In this document: piece by piece, positions 1-6,027 of the stretch
How positions within the stretch are numbered: the stretch's first letter is position 1
Layout of the letters: each line of letters opens with the position of its first letter
NCBI GenBank assembly: GCA_027450125.1
Contig: DAIDKG010000106.1
Coordinates: 1-7,721, forward strand
Origin: Bordetella sp.
GTDB taxonomy: Bacteria; Pseudomonadota; Gammaproteobacteria; Burkholderiales; Burkholderiaceae_B
Reading direction: 5' to 3'
DNA: 7,721 nucleotides
Translations under genes and position numbers: made by a program
Notes under the pieces: generated by a model
The model's database searches: none
What the model saw: only the letters and a program-made list of their open reading frames with translations
Told to the model about the DNA's origin: nothing

Positions 1-32
1 GTCGATCCGGGGGCGGGATGGGTGGGCTTCAT
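1..32 (-). CDS. 5' end of an unidentified third gene of the leftward operon (partial)
   Basis: On the minus strand an ATG at 32-30 overlaps the TGA stop (31-29) of the upstream TIM-barrel gene in the ATGA arrangement typical of translationally coupled operon genes. An AAGGA Shine-Dalgarno lies 8 bases before this ATG, inside the end of the preceding gene. The frame stays open to the window edge and reads MKPTHPAPGS. Ten residues are far too few to assign a family, so no function is proposed. The overlap and ribosome site are seen directly; that this is a real gene co-transcribed with the ureohydrolase is inference. Confidence 0.5.
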   Translation of the reverse strand, partial: MKPTHPAPGS

Positions 33-913
33 GATGCGATTCCTTGCGTTGCAACGCGGCCGGCCTGTGCCGACCAGGCCTCGAAATGGCGGCGCGATTC
101 TTGCGCCATCCAGGCATTGAGACTCCACAGATCGGCAATCGGCGCGTTGGTGAAAGGCAGATGGTGCAGATAGCCGTCGGGTCCGAATTCAGGCGTCAGG
201 GTGACGCGCGTCACGCCGCGCCCGCGCTGCAGATCCCAGATGCGCGACCAGACCTGCTGATGCCAGCGCAGTTCGCGCCGGTATTCGGGCGCGGCCGGAT
301 GCGGCACCTGCGGTCCTTGCGCGTAGCCCACGCGGGCCTGCACGTGCCGCACGCGGCTCCAGAGCGGCGCCAGCGCTGCCTCGTCCTGCAGCGTGTCGAG
401 CAGGCGCTCGCACACCACCACCCAATGGCTGATGTCCAGCGTGAATTCCAGATCGGGCAATTGCCTTGCGATGTCCAGCGTCATCCATGGGCTGTAGAGC
501 GAGCTGCCGCGATGCGTCTCGAATACGCAATCCGCGCCCGCGTCCCGAGCGAGGGACTGCGCCTGGCCGAGGAATTCGACCTGCTGCGCCAGTGGCCAGC
601 GGTCGTTGCCGGCCAGCAGATTGACCAGGCGCGGCGCCAGAGCTTGCAGGCCGTCCAGCACGCGCCGCAGATGCTCCAGGTGCCGCGCTGGTGGCCAGTC
701 TTGCGGCGGCAACACGTCGGCGCCGGTAAACACCGTGGCGATGTAGTGGAACCCTTCTGCGTGCAGCCAGGCCGCCAGCGCCTGGCGTCCGTCCGCATCC
801 GCCGGCACGCGTGCCTCCACGCCGGCGCAGCCGGCCGCGCGCAACCGCGCGGCCATGAGCGAGCGGTCCGTGTCCAGCCAGCCCCAGAACGACGCGAAGA
901 TATCGAGTTCCAT
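29..913 (-). CDS. Sugar phosphate isomerase/epimerase-like TIM-barrel protein (xylose isomerase-like, AP endonuclease 2 superfamily)
   Basis: A 294-residue soluble protein with no signal peptide, of normal length for the single-domain xylose-isomerase-like TIM barrels. The usual metal-ligand quartet is in the right order: E132 in FETHR, D160 in TLDISHW, H190 in VRHVQAR and E242 in LTPEFG. This supports a divalent-metal isomerase, epimerase or lyase acting on a sugar or polyol-like substrate. The superfamily is functionally broad and the substrate cannot be read from sequence. The ATG at 913 lies 13 bases after the ureohydrolase stop. A GAGG overlapping that stop is the likely ribosome site, about 11 bases upstream, a slightly long spacing. 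The gene is second in the leftward operon behind the ureohydrolase, so both probably serve one catabolic route. The fold is secure, the pathway is not. Confidence 0.85.
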   Translation of the reverse strand: MELDIFASFWGWLDTDRSLMAARLRAAGCAGVEARVPADADGRQALAAWLHAEGFHYIATVFTGADVLPPQDWPPARHLEHLRRVLDGLQALAPRLVNLLAGNDRWPLAQQVEFLGQAQSLARDAGADCVFETHRGSSLYSPWMTLDIARQLPDLEFTLDISHWVVVCERLLDTLQDEAALAPLWSRVRHVQARVGYAQGPQVPHPAAPEYRRELRWHQQVWSRIWDLQRGRGVTRVTLTPEFGPDGYLHHLPFTNAPIADLWSLNAWMAQESRRHFEAWSAQAGRVATQGIAS

Positions 914-926
914 GCGCTGCGGCGCC

Positions 927-1877
927 TCAGTAATACTTCACGCCCGGCAGCACGCAGAGCATTTCGTAGAGCAGGTTGGCCGCCAGCTGCGAGGTGTTGC
1001 CGCTGACGTCGTAGGGCGGCGAGACCTCGACCAGGTCGCCGCCGATCAGGTTCAGGCCGCGGCAGCCGCGCACGATTTCCAGTCCCTGGATGGAGGTCAG
1101 GCCGCCGACCTCGGGCGTGCCCGTGCCCGGCGCCCAGATCGGATCCAGGCCGTCGATGTCGAATGAAAGGTATACGGGCCCGCTGCCCATCTGCGCGCGC
1201 ACTTCGGCCATCAGCGGGGACAGCGACTTGTGCCAGCATTGCTCCGCCTGCACCAGCCGGAATCCCTGCTTGACGCCCCAGCGGAAGTCCTCGGCCGTGT
1301 AGCCCTGGGCGCGCTGGCCGATCTGCACCACGCGTCCGAGGTCGAGCAGTCCTTCCTCGACAGCCCGGCGGAACGTCGTGCCGTGCGCGATTTTCTCGCC
1401 GAACATCTGGTCGTTGGTGTCCGTGTGCGCATCGACGTGGATCAGCCCCACCGGCCCGTGCTTTTTCGCCAGGGCGCGCAGGATGGGCAGCGTGATGGTG
1501 TGGTCGCCGCCCAGCGTCAGCGGCGCCAGCGGGTAGGCGCACAGGCGGGTGTAGTGCGCCTCGATGATGTCCACCGACTTGAGCAGGTTGTAGGTGTTGA
1601 TGGCCACGTCGCCGATGTCGGCCACCGACAGCGATTCGAAAGGGGCCGCGCCGGTGGCCAGGTTGAATGGGCGGATCATCACCGATTCGTTGCGGATGTG
1701 GCGCGGTCCGTAGCGCGTGCCGGCCCGCTGCGATGTGCCGATGTCCAGCGGCACGCCGATGAACGCGGCATCCAGGCCCTCCAGGTTTTCGACGAAAGGC
1801 AGGCGCAGCATGGTGCCGCGGCCGGCGAACCGCGGCATTTCATTGCCGCCCTGCGGTTGATGGAAGATTTTCTGCAT
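927..1877 (-). CDS. speB: Agmatinase/guanidino-acid ureohydrolase (arginase family)
   Basis: A 316-residue member of the arginase/agmatinase family, which hydrolyses guanidino compounds to urea and an amine at a binuclear metal centre (usually manganese). All six canonical ligands are present: H126 in LGGDHT, D149, H151 and D153 in HVDAHTDT, and D240 and D242 in SFDIDGLDP. E284 (LVEVSPP) and H165 (AHGTT) match further conserved active-site positions. Length is normal. The ATG at 1877 follows AGGAG at 1890-1886 with 9-base spacing. The gene leads the leftward operon and faces a LysR-type regulator, an arrangement of inducible catabolism rather than housekeeping polyamine synthesis. The N-terminal MPRFAG..T..RLP segment resembles, from memory, guanidinobutyrase and guanidinopropionase enzymes as much as SpeB. 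The symbol is therefore a family label: agmatine, guanidinobutyrate, guanidinopropionate or another guanidino compound are all possible. Confidence 0.85.
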   Translation of the reverse strand: MQKIFHQPQGGNEMPRFAGRGTMLRLPFVENLEGLDAAFIGVPLDIGTSQRAGTRYGPRHIRNESVMIRPFNLATGAAPFESLSVADIGDVAINTYNLLKSVDIIEAHYTRLCAYPLAPLTLGGDHTITLPILRALAKKHGPVGLIHVDAHTDTNDQMFGEKIAHGTTFRRAVEEGLLDLGRVVQIGQRAQGYTAEDFRWGVKQGFRLVQAEQCWHKSLSPLMAEVRAQMGSGPVYLSFDIDGLDPIWAPGTGTPEVGGLTSIQGLEIVRGCRGLNLIGGDLVEVSPPYDVSGNTSQLAANLLYEMLCVLPGVKYY

Positions 1878-1898
1878 GATGCGAGACTCCTGCGCGCA

Positions 1899-1917
1899 GG
1901 CCCCGATGCGTGGGGCC
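1899..1917 (-). repeat. Perfect 6-bp GC inverted repeat, candidate leader hairpin of the ureohydrolase mRNA
   Basis: GGCCCC (1899-1904) and GGGGCC (1912-1917) are exact reverse complements separated by 7 bases. On the minus strand this would fold just upstream of the ureohydrolase Shine-Dalgarno at 1890-1886. It has no T-run, so it is not a terminator. It may be a leader hairpin or chance pairing in GC-rich DNA. Confidence 0.35.
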
Positions 1918-1918
1918 G

Positions 1919-1937
1919 TATGAATCCTGCATTCATA
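1919..1937. promoter_or_regulatory. Perfect 7-bp dyad TATGAAT-N5-ATTCATA, candidate operator
   Basis: TATGAAT at 1919-1925 and ATTCATA at 1931-1937 are exact reverse complements around CCTGC. An AT-rich interrupted dyad of 19 bp in a divergent LysR spacer is a plausible binding half-site pair for the regulator. It does not fit T-N11-A exactly: the T-A pairs about its centre are N5, N13 and N17. It lies about 42 to 60 bases upstream of the ureohydrolase start codon. Binding is inferred only from position and symmetry. Confidence 0.4.
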
Positions 1938-1984
1938 GTGCGGCGCCGCCTCGTCGGGTTAAATACGGCTTTCATAAAAAATCA

Positions 1985-2002
1985 GTTCAGTGTTTACTGA
2001 AC
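1985..2002. promoter_or_regulatory. Perfect 7-bp dyad GTTCAGT-N4-ACTGAAC, candidate operator
   Basis: GTTCAGT (1985-1991) and ACTGAAC (1996-2002) are exact reverse complements separated by GTTT, giving an 18-bp palindrome. It is near the middle of the divergent spacer, about 108 bp from the ureohydrolase start and 75 bp from the regulator start. A LysR protein could act on both promoters from there. As RNA it could also form a hairpin, but there is no following T-tract on the plus strand. Confidence 0.45.
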
Positions 2003-2043
2003 CATCCGCGCCTGCCCCGTGAATTCGCGGCCGCGCTCCCGAC

Positions 2044-2053
2044 TCCCTAGGGA
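2044..2053. repeat. 10-bp uninterrupted palindrome TCCCTAGGGA before the regulator gene
   Basis: TCCCTAGGGA is identical to its reverse complement and ends 23 bases before the regulator's ATG. This is a position where an autorepression site could occlude the promoter or early transcript. Its core differs from the other dyads in the spacer, so it need not bind the same protein. A chance 10-bp palindrome is possible. Confidence 0.3.
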
Positions 2054-2076
2054 AAATCCCAGGCCTACGCTCCTGT

Positions 2077-3000
2077 ATGAAAGCTCCTGGCAAACACCTG
2101 AACCTGCGGCTCCTGGAAGTGTTCACGGCCGTTGTGCGCTACCAGGGCTATGCCCGGGCGCAGCACGAGCTGAACCTGACGGTCTCGGCCATCAGCAATT
2201 ACATGAACGAACTGGAGGCCCGCCTGGGCTATGTGCTGTGCCAGCGCGGCCGTTCGGGATTCGCACTCACGCCCAAGGGCGAGCAATTCCTGCAGCACAG
2301 CCTGCGCCTGCTGTCGGAGATAGCGCAGTTCGAACGCGAGTCCGGCGCCTTGAAGGGCGAGATGGGCGGCAATTTCCGCATGGGGGTGCTCGATGCCACC
2401 GCCAATGACCCCGACCTGGCCTTGCCCGAGCTCATCGGCCGCTTCAACGAGCAGTTTCCGGCCGTGCATCTGAACCTGCTGATCCGCAGCCCGCACGACC
2501 TGCTCATGGGCATCCAGGAAAACCGCCTGGACCTGGCGGTCGGGGCCTTTCCCTTTCGCGTGAGCAGCGTGATCGAGCTGCCGCTCTATCAGGAGCAGCA
2601 CTGGCTGTATTGCAGCGATCGGCATCCGCTCTTTGGCGAAAGCCGGCTCAGCCTGCCGCAGGTCACGCAGCACGGCTTCGTCACGCGCAGCTACTGGAGC
2701 CTGACCGACCTGGGCACGAAAGGTTTCAAGCACAGCACGGCTACCGTCGACAACATGGAGGCCCAGCTCATGCTGATACTTTCGGGCAAATACGTGGGTT
2801 ACCTGCCCGAGCACTACGCCCATCCCTGGCTGGAGGAAGGGCGGTTGCGGGTGATCATGCCCGGCGAGTTCGGCTACCAGGCGCCGTTTTCGGCCATCTT
2901 TCGCCGCGGGCGCAGCCAGGAGCCGCTGATCCGCGCCATGCGCGACATGCTCAAGACGAAAACGCTCTCGCGCAGGCGCCAGCGCGAGGCGCCGCGATGA
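2077..3000 (+). CDS. LysR-type transcriptional regulator of the adjacent ureohydrolase operon
   Basis: A 307-residue cytoplasmic DNA-binding protein of standard LysR-family length. The N-terminal winged helix-turn-helix spans roughly residues 8-67 (LRLLEVFTAVV, then AQHELNLTVSAISNYMNELE, with the wing near RSGFALTPKG). A linker helix covers about 68-95. The periplasmic-binding-protein-like effector domain covers about 97-295 (FRMGVLDAT; LDLAVGAFP; DNMEAQLMLILSGKYVGYLPEHYA). The ATG at 2077 is the first usable start: the same frame has an upstream TGA at 2020 and no ATG, GTG or TTG between. It is preceded only by a weak AGG 13 bases away, so translation may be modest. The protein is divergent from the ureohydrolase operon, which it most likely controls in response to a pathway compound; its effector is unknown. 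The C-terminus is rich in arginine and lysine. Confidence 0.9.
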   Translation: MKAPGKHLNLRLLEVFTAVVRYQGYARAQHELNLTVSAISNYMNELEARLGYVLCQRGRSGFALTPKGEQFLQHSLRLLSEIAQFERESGALKGEMGGNFRMGVLDATANDPDLALPELIGRFNEQFPAVHLNLLIRSPHDLLMGIQENRLDLAVGAFPFRVSSVIELPLYQEQHWLYCSDRHPLFGESRLSLPQVTQHGFVTRSYWSLTDLGTKGFKHSTATVDNMEAQLMLILSGKYVGYLPEHYAHPWLEEGRLRVIMPGEFGYQAPFSAIFRRGRSQEPLIRAMRDMLKTKTLSRRRQREAPR

Positions 3001-3034
3001 AGCCGGCCGTGGCTCCTTTTAGCGTCAACAGGAC

Positions 3035-4597
3035 CTAGAGCGGGCGCGTGAGCGCCATGTGGTACCTGGCCACATAAGTATCGAAGTCCACGTCGTCGCC
3101 GGCCTCGATCGCGGCCTGGTCGGCCAGCGACTTGCGCGCCATTTCGGCGTAGAAGGCGGCGCGCTCGGCGGGCAGCGCCTGCGCGCGCAGGGCCGCGGCG
3201 TGCTCGCCGCTTTGCCTCAGCGTGTAATCGTGAAAGCTCAGGCCGCTATCGCGCAATTCGCGCAGCAGGCGCGCCGACGGTGTGAGCTCGACGTCGGCCA
3301 GCTTGGCGCGCTGCAAGGCCAGCGAGTCGGCGTACGCGTGGCCTCCCTGGGTCTGGTCGTAGAGCGCCGCATACGGCTCGATGAGGTCCAGCAGCTGCTC
3401 GCCCCACTGGCGCAGGCCGATGGGCGTGCCTTCGCGGTCCAGCTTCAGGTCGGGCTGGCGCCCTTGCTTGACCACCGTGGCGAAATTGTCTGCGCTGCGC
3501 TGGCAGCGGCCGTCTTCGGGGAAAGGCGGGCTGTCGGCCGTGGCGCAGAACAGCAGGAAGGCATCGATGAAGCGGGCCGCCTCGGGCGCGATGCCGGTGG
3601 CCACCCACGGGTCGATGTCCATGCACCGCACTTCCACGTACTGCACTCCGCGCTCGGCCAGCGCGGTGATGGGGCGCTCGCAGCGACCGGTGGCGCGCTT
3701 GGGACGGATGATCGAGTAGTACTCGTTCTCGATCTGCAGCACGTTGGTGTTCAGCTGTATCCACTGGCCGTCGCGATGCGTGCCGATGGCCTCGTAGGCC
3801 GGCCAGGGTTGCGTGACCGCGGCGTACTGGCGGGCCAGGAAGGTTTCCAGGTCGTTGTAGCAAAGCTTGAGCTGCGACTGCGCCTTGTTCTGGTAGCCCA
3901 GATCGCTCATGCGCAGGCTGGTGGCGTGCGGCAGGTAGAGCGTGTCCGCGTCCAGCGTCTGCAGGCTGTGGTCGCGGCCGCGCAGAAAGCCGCGCGACAG
4001 CGCGGGCGTGGCGCCTAACAGATACATCAGCAGCCAGGCATAGCGCGTGAAATTGCGGATCAGGCCGATATAGCCGCGGTTGCGGTGGGCACGTTCGTCG
4101 TCGTCCGTCGGGTCTAGCGCCAGCCATAGTGCTTCGGGTAGCGAGTAGTTGTAGTGCACGCCGGCGATGCACTGCATGGTCTTGCCGTAGCGTTCGGCCA
4201 GGCCGCGACGGTACACGTGCTTGAGCATGCCGGTGTTGGACGTGCCGTACCAGGCGATGGGGATGCCGGCTTCGTCGGGCAGCGCGGCGGGCATGGACTG
4301 GTTCCAGATCAGCTCGGCGCCCAGCGCGCCTTGCACGAAGCGGTGCGTATCGGCGAGTTCGCCGATCAGGTCGTCGACGCGCGCATGCGTGCCGGTGATC
4401 AGCTCGAGCAGCGATTCCGAATAATCGGTTGTGACGTGCTCGTTGGTCAGGGCCGAGCCCAGCGCGGCAGGGTGCGGCGTCAGGGCGAGCGCGCCCCGGT
4501 TGTCGACGCGCAGGCCTTCTTTCTCGATGCCGCGCAGGGTTTGATCGAGCAGTGAGGCATGGGCGGCCAGGCGGGCATAACGTTGGGAGTCGGTCAC
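3035..4597 (-). CDS. gshA: Glutamate-cysteine ligase (gamma-glutamylcysteine synthetase)
   Basis: A 520-residue enzyme joining L-glutamate and L-cysteine with ATP, the first and usually rate-limiting step of glutathione synthesis. It matches the E. coli-type (GshA type 1) family along its length: GIEKEGLRV at 23-31 with the metal-binding glutamates, [10 protein letters not shown] at 56-65, GVHYNYS at 146-152, [11 protein letters not shown] at 291-301 and [10 protein letters not shown] at 321-330. The start is GTG at 4597-4595. No ATG, GTG or TTG occurs between it and an in-frame TAA at 4636-4634, and the first internal methionine is residue 102, past conserved motifs. No good Shine-Dalgarno precedes the GTG. 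The gene converges on the LysR-type gene with 34 bases between stops and diverges from metX, placing cysteine consumption beside methionine synthesis. Confidence 0.95.
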   Translation of the reverse strand: MTDSQRYARLAAHASLLDQTLRGIEKEGLRVDNRGALALTPHPAALGSALTNEHVTTDYSESLLELITGTHARVDDLIGELADTHRFVQGALGAELIWNQSMPAALPDEAGIPIAWYGTSNTGMLKHVYRRGLAERYGKTMQCIAGVHYNYSLPEALWLALDPTDDDERAHRNRGYIGLIRNFTRYAWLLMYLLGATPALSRGFLRGRDHSLQTLDADTLYLPHATSLRMSDLGYQNKAQSQLKLCYNDLETFLARQYAAVTQPWPAYEAIGTHRDGQWIQLNTNVLQIENEYYSIIRPKRATGRCERPITALAERGVQYVEVRCMDIDPWVATGIAPEAARFIDAFLLFCATADSPPFPEDGRCQRSADNFATVVKQGRQPDLKLDREGTPIGLRQWGEQLLDLIEPYAALYDQTQGGHAYADSLALQRAKLADVELTPSARLLRELRDSGLSFHDYTLRQSGEHAAALRAQALPAERAAFYAEMARKSLADQAAIEAGDDVDFDTYVARYHMALTRPL

Positions 4598-4623
4598 GGA
4601 GTCTGGGGTGTCGGTGCGGAACG

Positions 4624-4661
4624 GCCCCCGATTTTACGGTGCTATGGGCCGCCATTTGTAA
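4624..4661 (-). promoter_or_regulatory. Candidate gshA promoter
   Basis: On the minus strand TAAAAT (4636-4631) matches the -10 consensus at five of six bases. TTACAA (4661-4656) is a poor -35 at 19-base spacing. Initiation near 4624 would leave a leader of about 27 bases before the GTG. The -10 box contains the in-frame TAA that bounds the reading frame. The call rests mainly on the -10 box in an otherwise GC-rich spacer. Confidence 0.35.
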
Positions 4662-4703
4662 GTTATCGGGGATGTGGGCAGGGACATGGGGGCGGTGCGC
4701 TGG

Positions 4704-4712
4704 TGCTAGAAT
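4704..4712 (+). promoter_or_regulatory. Extended -10 promoter of the metX operon
   Basis: TGCTAGAAT gives the TGn extension plus a -10 hexamer TAGAAT (five of six to TATAAT). No good -35 exists at 17 bases; GGGACA at 4681-4686 is a loose match at 20-base spacing. An extended -10 can compensate. Initiation about 7 bases downstream, near 4719-4720, falls just before the riboswitch aptamer at 4727. That agreement strengthens both calls. Confidence 0.6.
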
Positions 4713-4726
4713 CCCGACTCTGAACT

Positions 4727-4781
4727 GCGCCGATTTGCCTGATCCGCTTGCGGGCGCCTGTATAAATCCAGCTAAAGAGGT
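4727..4781 (+). promoter_or_regulatory. SAM-II (SAM-alpha) riboswitch controlling metX translation
   Basis: The metX leader matches the SAM-II class of S-adenosylmethionine riboswitch, a compact H-type pseudoknot. P1 is GCGCC (4727-4731) with GGCGC (4753-4757). Loop L1 carries GATTTG (4732-4737). TTGC follows at 4748-4751, of which GC can pair with GC at 4771-4772. The long L3 reads ATAAAT (4762-4767), then AGCTAAAGAGG (4770-4780). The pseudoknot forms by GCCT (4737-4740) pairing with AGGT (4778-4781), including the Shine-Dalgarno bases of metX. The Us of GATTT, the U of TTGC and the UAAA of GCTAAA correspond, from memory of the solved structure, to the SAM-contacting positions. Ligand binding should hide the ribosome site and repress metX. 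There is no terminator hairpin, so control is translational. The class (Rfam SAM_alpha, RF00521) is known mainly from alphaproteobacterial methionine genes. Assignment is by eye. Confidence 0.88.
4775..4780 (+). promoter_or_regulatory. metX ribosome binding site embedded in the riboswitch
   Basis: AAGAGG ends 5 bases before the ATG at 4786. The same bases form the 3' strand of the SAM-II pseudoknot, so the site decides the metX start and is the switch's expression platform. Confidence 0.85.
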
Positions 4782-4785
4782 CCGT

Positions 4786-6027
4786 ATGACCCTCACTGCC
4801 CCTCCCGAGGCAGGTGCGCCTGATCGATGCGCGCCGTCCGCCTCAGCGTCCGTTCCGATCCCGCCCGAATCCGGCGGTTCCGTCGGCATCGTTTCACCGA
4901 CCTTCCTGTTTTTCGACGAGCCCCTGTTCCTGGCCAGCGGCCAGCAGCTGAACGCCTACGAGCTCGCCGTGGAAACCTACGGCAAGCTCAACGCCGAACG
5001 CAGCAACGCGGTGCTCATCTGCCATGCGCTCAACGCCTCGCATCACGTCGCCGGCATTGCGGCCGACGACGGTTCGCAGGGCTGGTGGGACAATATGGTG
5101 GGACCGGGCAAGCCGGTCGACACCAACCGCTTCTTCGTCATCGGCATCAACAACCTGGGCTCGTGCTTCGGCTCGACCGGGCCGGCCAGCATCAACCCGG
5201 CCACCGGCAAACCCTGGGGGGCGGCCTTTCCCGTTCTGACCGTCGAGGACTGGGTGCAGGCCCAGGCCCGCGTGGCCGACCGCTTCGGCATCGCGCGCTT
5301 CGCGGCGGTCATGGGCGGGTCCCTGGGCGGCATGCAGGCGCTGTCGTGGGCCATCACCTGTCCGGAGCGGGTGGCGCATTGCGTCGTCATCGCCAGCACG
5401 CCGCGCCTGTCGGCGCAGAACATCGGCTTCAACGAGGTGGCGCGCCGCGCCATCATCACCGATCCGGATTTCAACGGCGGCGACTACTACGCGCACGACA
5501 CCGTGCCGGGGCGCGGCCTGTCGGTGGCGCGCATGATAGGCCACCTCACCTACCTGTCGGACGACGACATGGCCGAGAAATTCGGCCGCGCACAGCGCGA
5601 GCCGGCGGCCGACGGCGACTACCGCTACGGCTACGACGTGGAGTTCGAGGTCGAGTCCTATCTGCGCTACCAGGGCGAGAAATTCTCGCGCTATTTCGAC
5701 GCCAACACGTATCTGCTCATCACGCGCGCGCTGGATTATTTCGACCCGGCGCGCAACACCGGCGGCGACCTGGCCCGCGCGCTGGCGCCGGCCAAGGCGG
5801 ATTTCCTGCTGACCTCGTTCTCGACCGACTGGCGCTTTCCGCCCGAGCGCTCGCGCGAGATCGTCCGCGCTCTGCTCAAGAACGGCAGCCCGGTCACCTA
5901 TGCCGAGATCGACGCGCCGCACGGCCATGACGCCTTCCTGCTGGACGATCCGCGTTATTTCGCGGTGGTGCGCGGCTACTACGAGCGCATCGCGCGCAAG
6001 CTCAATCTACCCGAGGTGGTTGCATGA
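4786..6027 (+). CDS. metX: Homoserine O-acyltransferase MetX, probably succinyl-CoA-specific (MetXS)
   Basis: A 413-residue alpha/beta-hydrolase that acylates homoserine for methionine synthesis. The catalytic triad is Ser179 in MGGSLGGMQ, Asp348 in STDWRFPP and His381 in [19 protein letters not shown] at 122-133 is a family hallmark. The W-R after the catalytic Asp resembles the succinyl-specific MetX of Pseudomonas rather than the SD.LYP-type segment of acetyl-specific enzymes. I infer succinylation, but annotation as O-acetyltransferase is equally common. The ATG at 4786 is chosen because it lies 5 bases after AAGAGG and directly after the riboswitch. The reading frame is open further upstream to 4552, but that would run through gshA and the aptamer. 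Residues 1-32 are a Pro/Ala/Ser-rich extension before the conserved SVGIVSP.F core. metW follows by ATGA overlap. Confidence 0.95.
   Translation: MTLTAPPEAGAPDRCAPSASASVPIPPESGGSVGIVSPTFLFFDEPLFLASGQQLNAYELAVETYGKLNAERSNAVLICHALNASHHVAGIAADDGSQGWWDNMVGPGKPVDTNRFFVIGINNLGSCFGSTGPASINPATGKPWGAAFPVLTVEDWVQAQARVADRFGIARFAAVMGGSLGGMQALSWAITCPERVAHCVVIASTPRLSAQNIGFNEVARRAIITDPDFNGGDYYAHDTVPGRGLSVARMIGHLTYLSDDDMAEKFGRAQREPAADGDYRYGYDVEFEVESYLRYQGEKFSRYFDANTYLLITRALDYFDPARNTGGDLARALAPAKADFLLTSFSTDWRFPPERSREIVRALLKNGSPVTYAEIDAPHGHDAFLLDDPRYFAVVRGYYERIARKLNLPEVVA

Larger units (their letters stand above)
1878..2076. promoter_or_regulatory. Divergent regulatory region between the ureohydrolase operon and its LysR-type regulator
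   Basis: This 199-bp spacer between two divergent genes must hold both promoters and most likely the operator of the LysR-type protein. It contains the window's clearest AT-rich patch (about 1959-1983) and four perfect inverted repeats, listed separately. The hexamer TTCATA or its complement TATGAA occurs at 1919, 1932, 1971 and 2076, the last overlapping the regulator's start codon. I do not see a convincing -35/-10 pair on either strand. I also do not see a textbook T-N11-A box centred on any of the dyads. The regulatory role rests on the divergent arrangement common in LysR families plus the dyads. Confidence 0.6.

Noticed and set aside
481..1542. Long minus-strand frame over the ureohydrolase and isomerase genes
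   Set aside because: Out-of-frame low-complexity shadow of two well-recognised genes.
1878..2076. Canonical LysR T-N11-A box
   Set aside because: None of the dyads is symmetric about a T-N11-A pair; calling one of the many chance T-N11-A spacings would be unsupported.
3001..3034. Possible bidirectional terminator between the LysR-type gene and gshA (AGCC...GGCT then CCTTTT)
   Set aside because: Only a 4-bp stem with a short T-run; too weak to call.
2997..3038. 13-codon mini-ORF ([13 protein letters not shown]) overlapping the LysR stop as ATGA
   Set aside because: Too short, no ribosome site seen, and its stop falls on the gshA stop; most likely chance in a 34-base convergent gap.
4761..4766. 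TATAAA as a second metX -10 box
   Set aside because: It lies inside conserved L3 of the riboswitch, lacks a -35 at proper spacing, and would start transcription inside the aptamer.
4552..4785. Upstream extension of the metX reading frame, adding 78 codons
   Set aside because: It would overlap the start of gshA on the other strand and cover the promoter and riboswitch; conserved MetX sequence begins well downstream and a good Shine-Dalgarno precedes the ATG at 4786.
3246..4889. Long minus-strand frame (about 547 codons) across gshA and into the metX N-terminus
   Set aside because: It is an Arg/Ala/Pro-rich out-of-frame shadow of gshA in GC-rich DNA with no recognisable family; gshA in the other frame is unmistakable.
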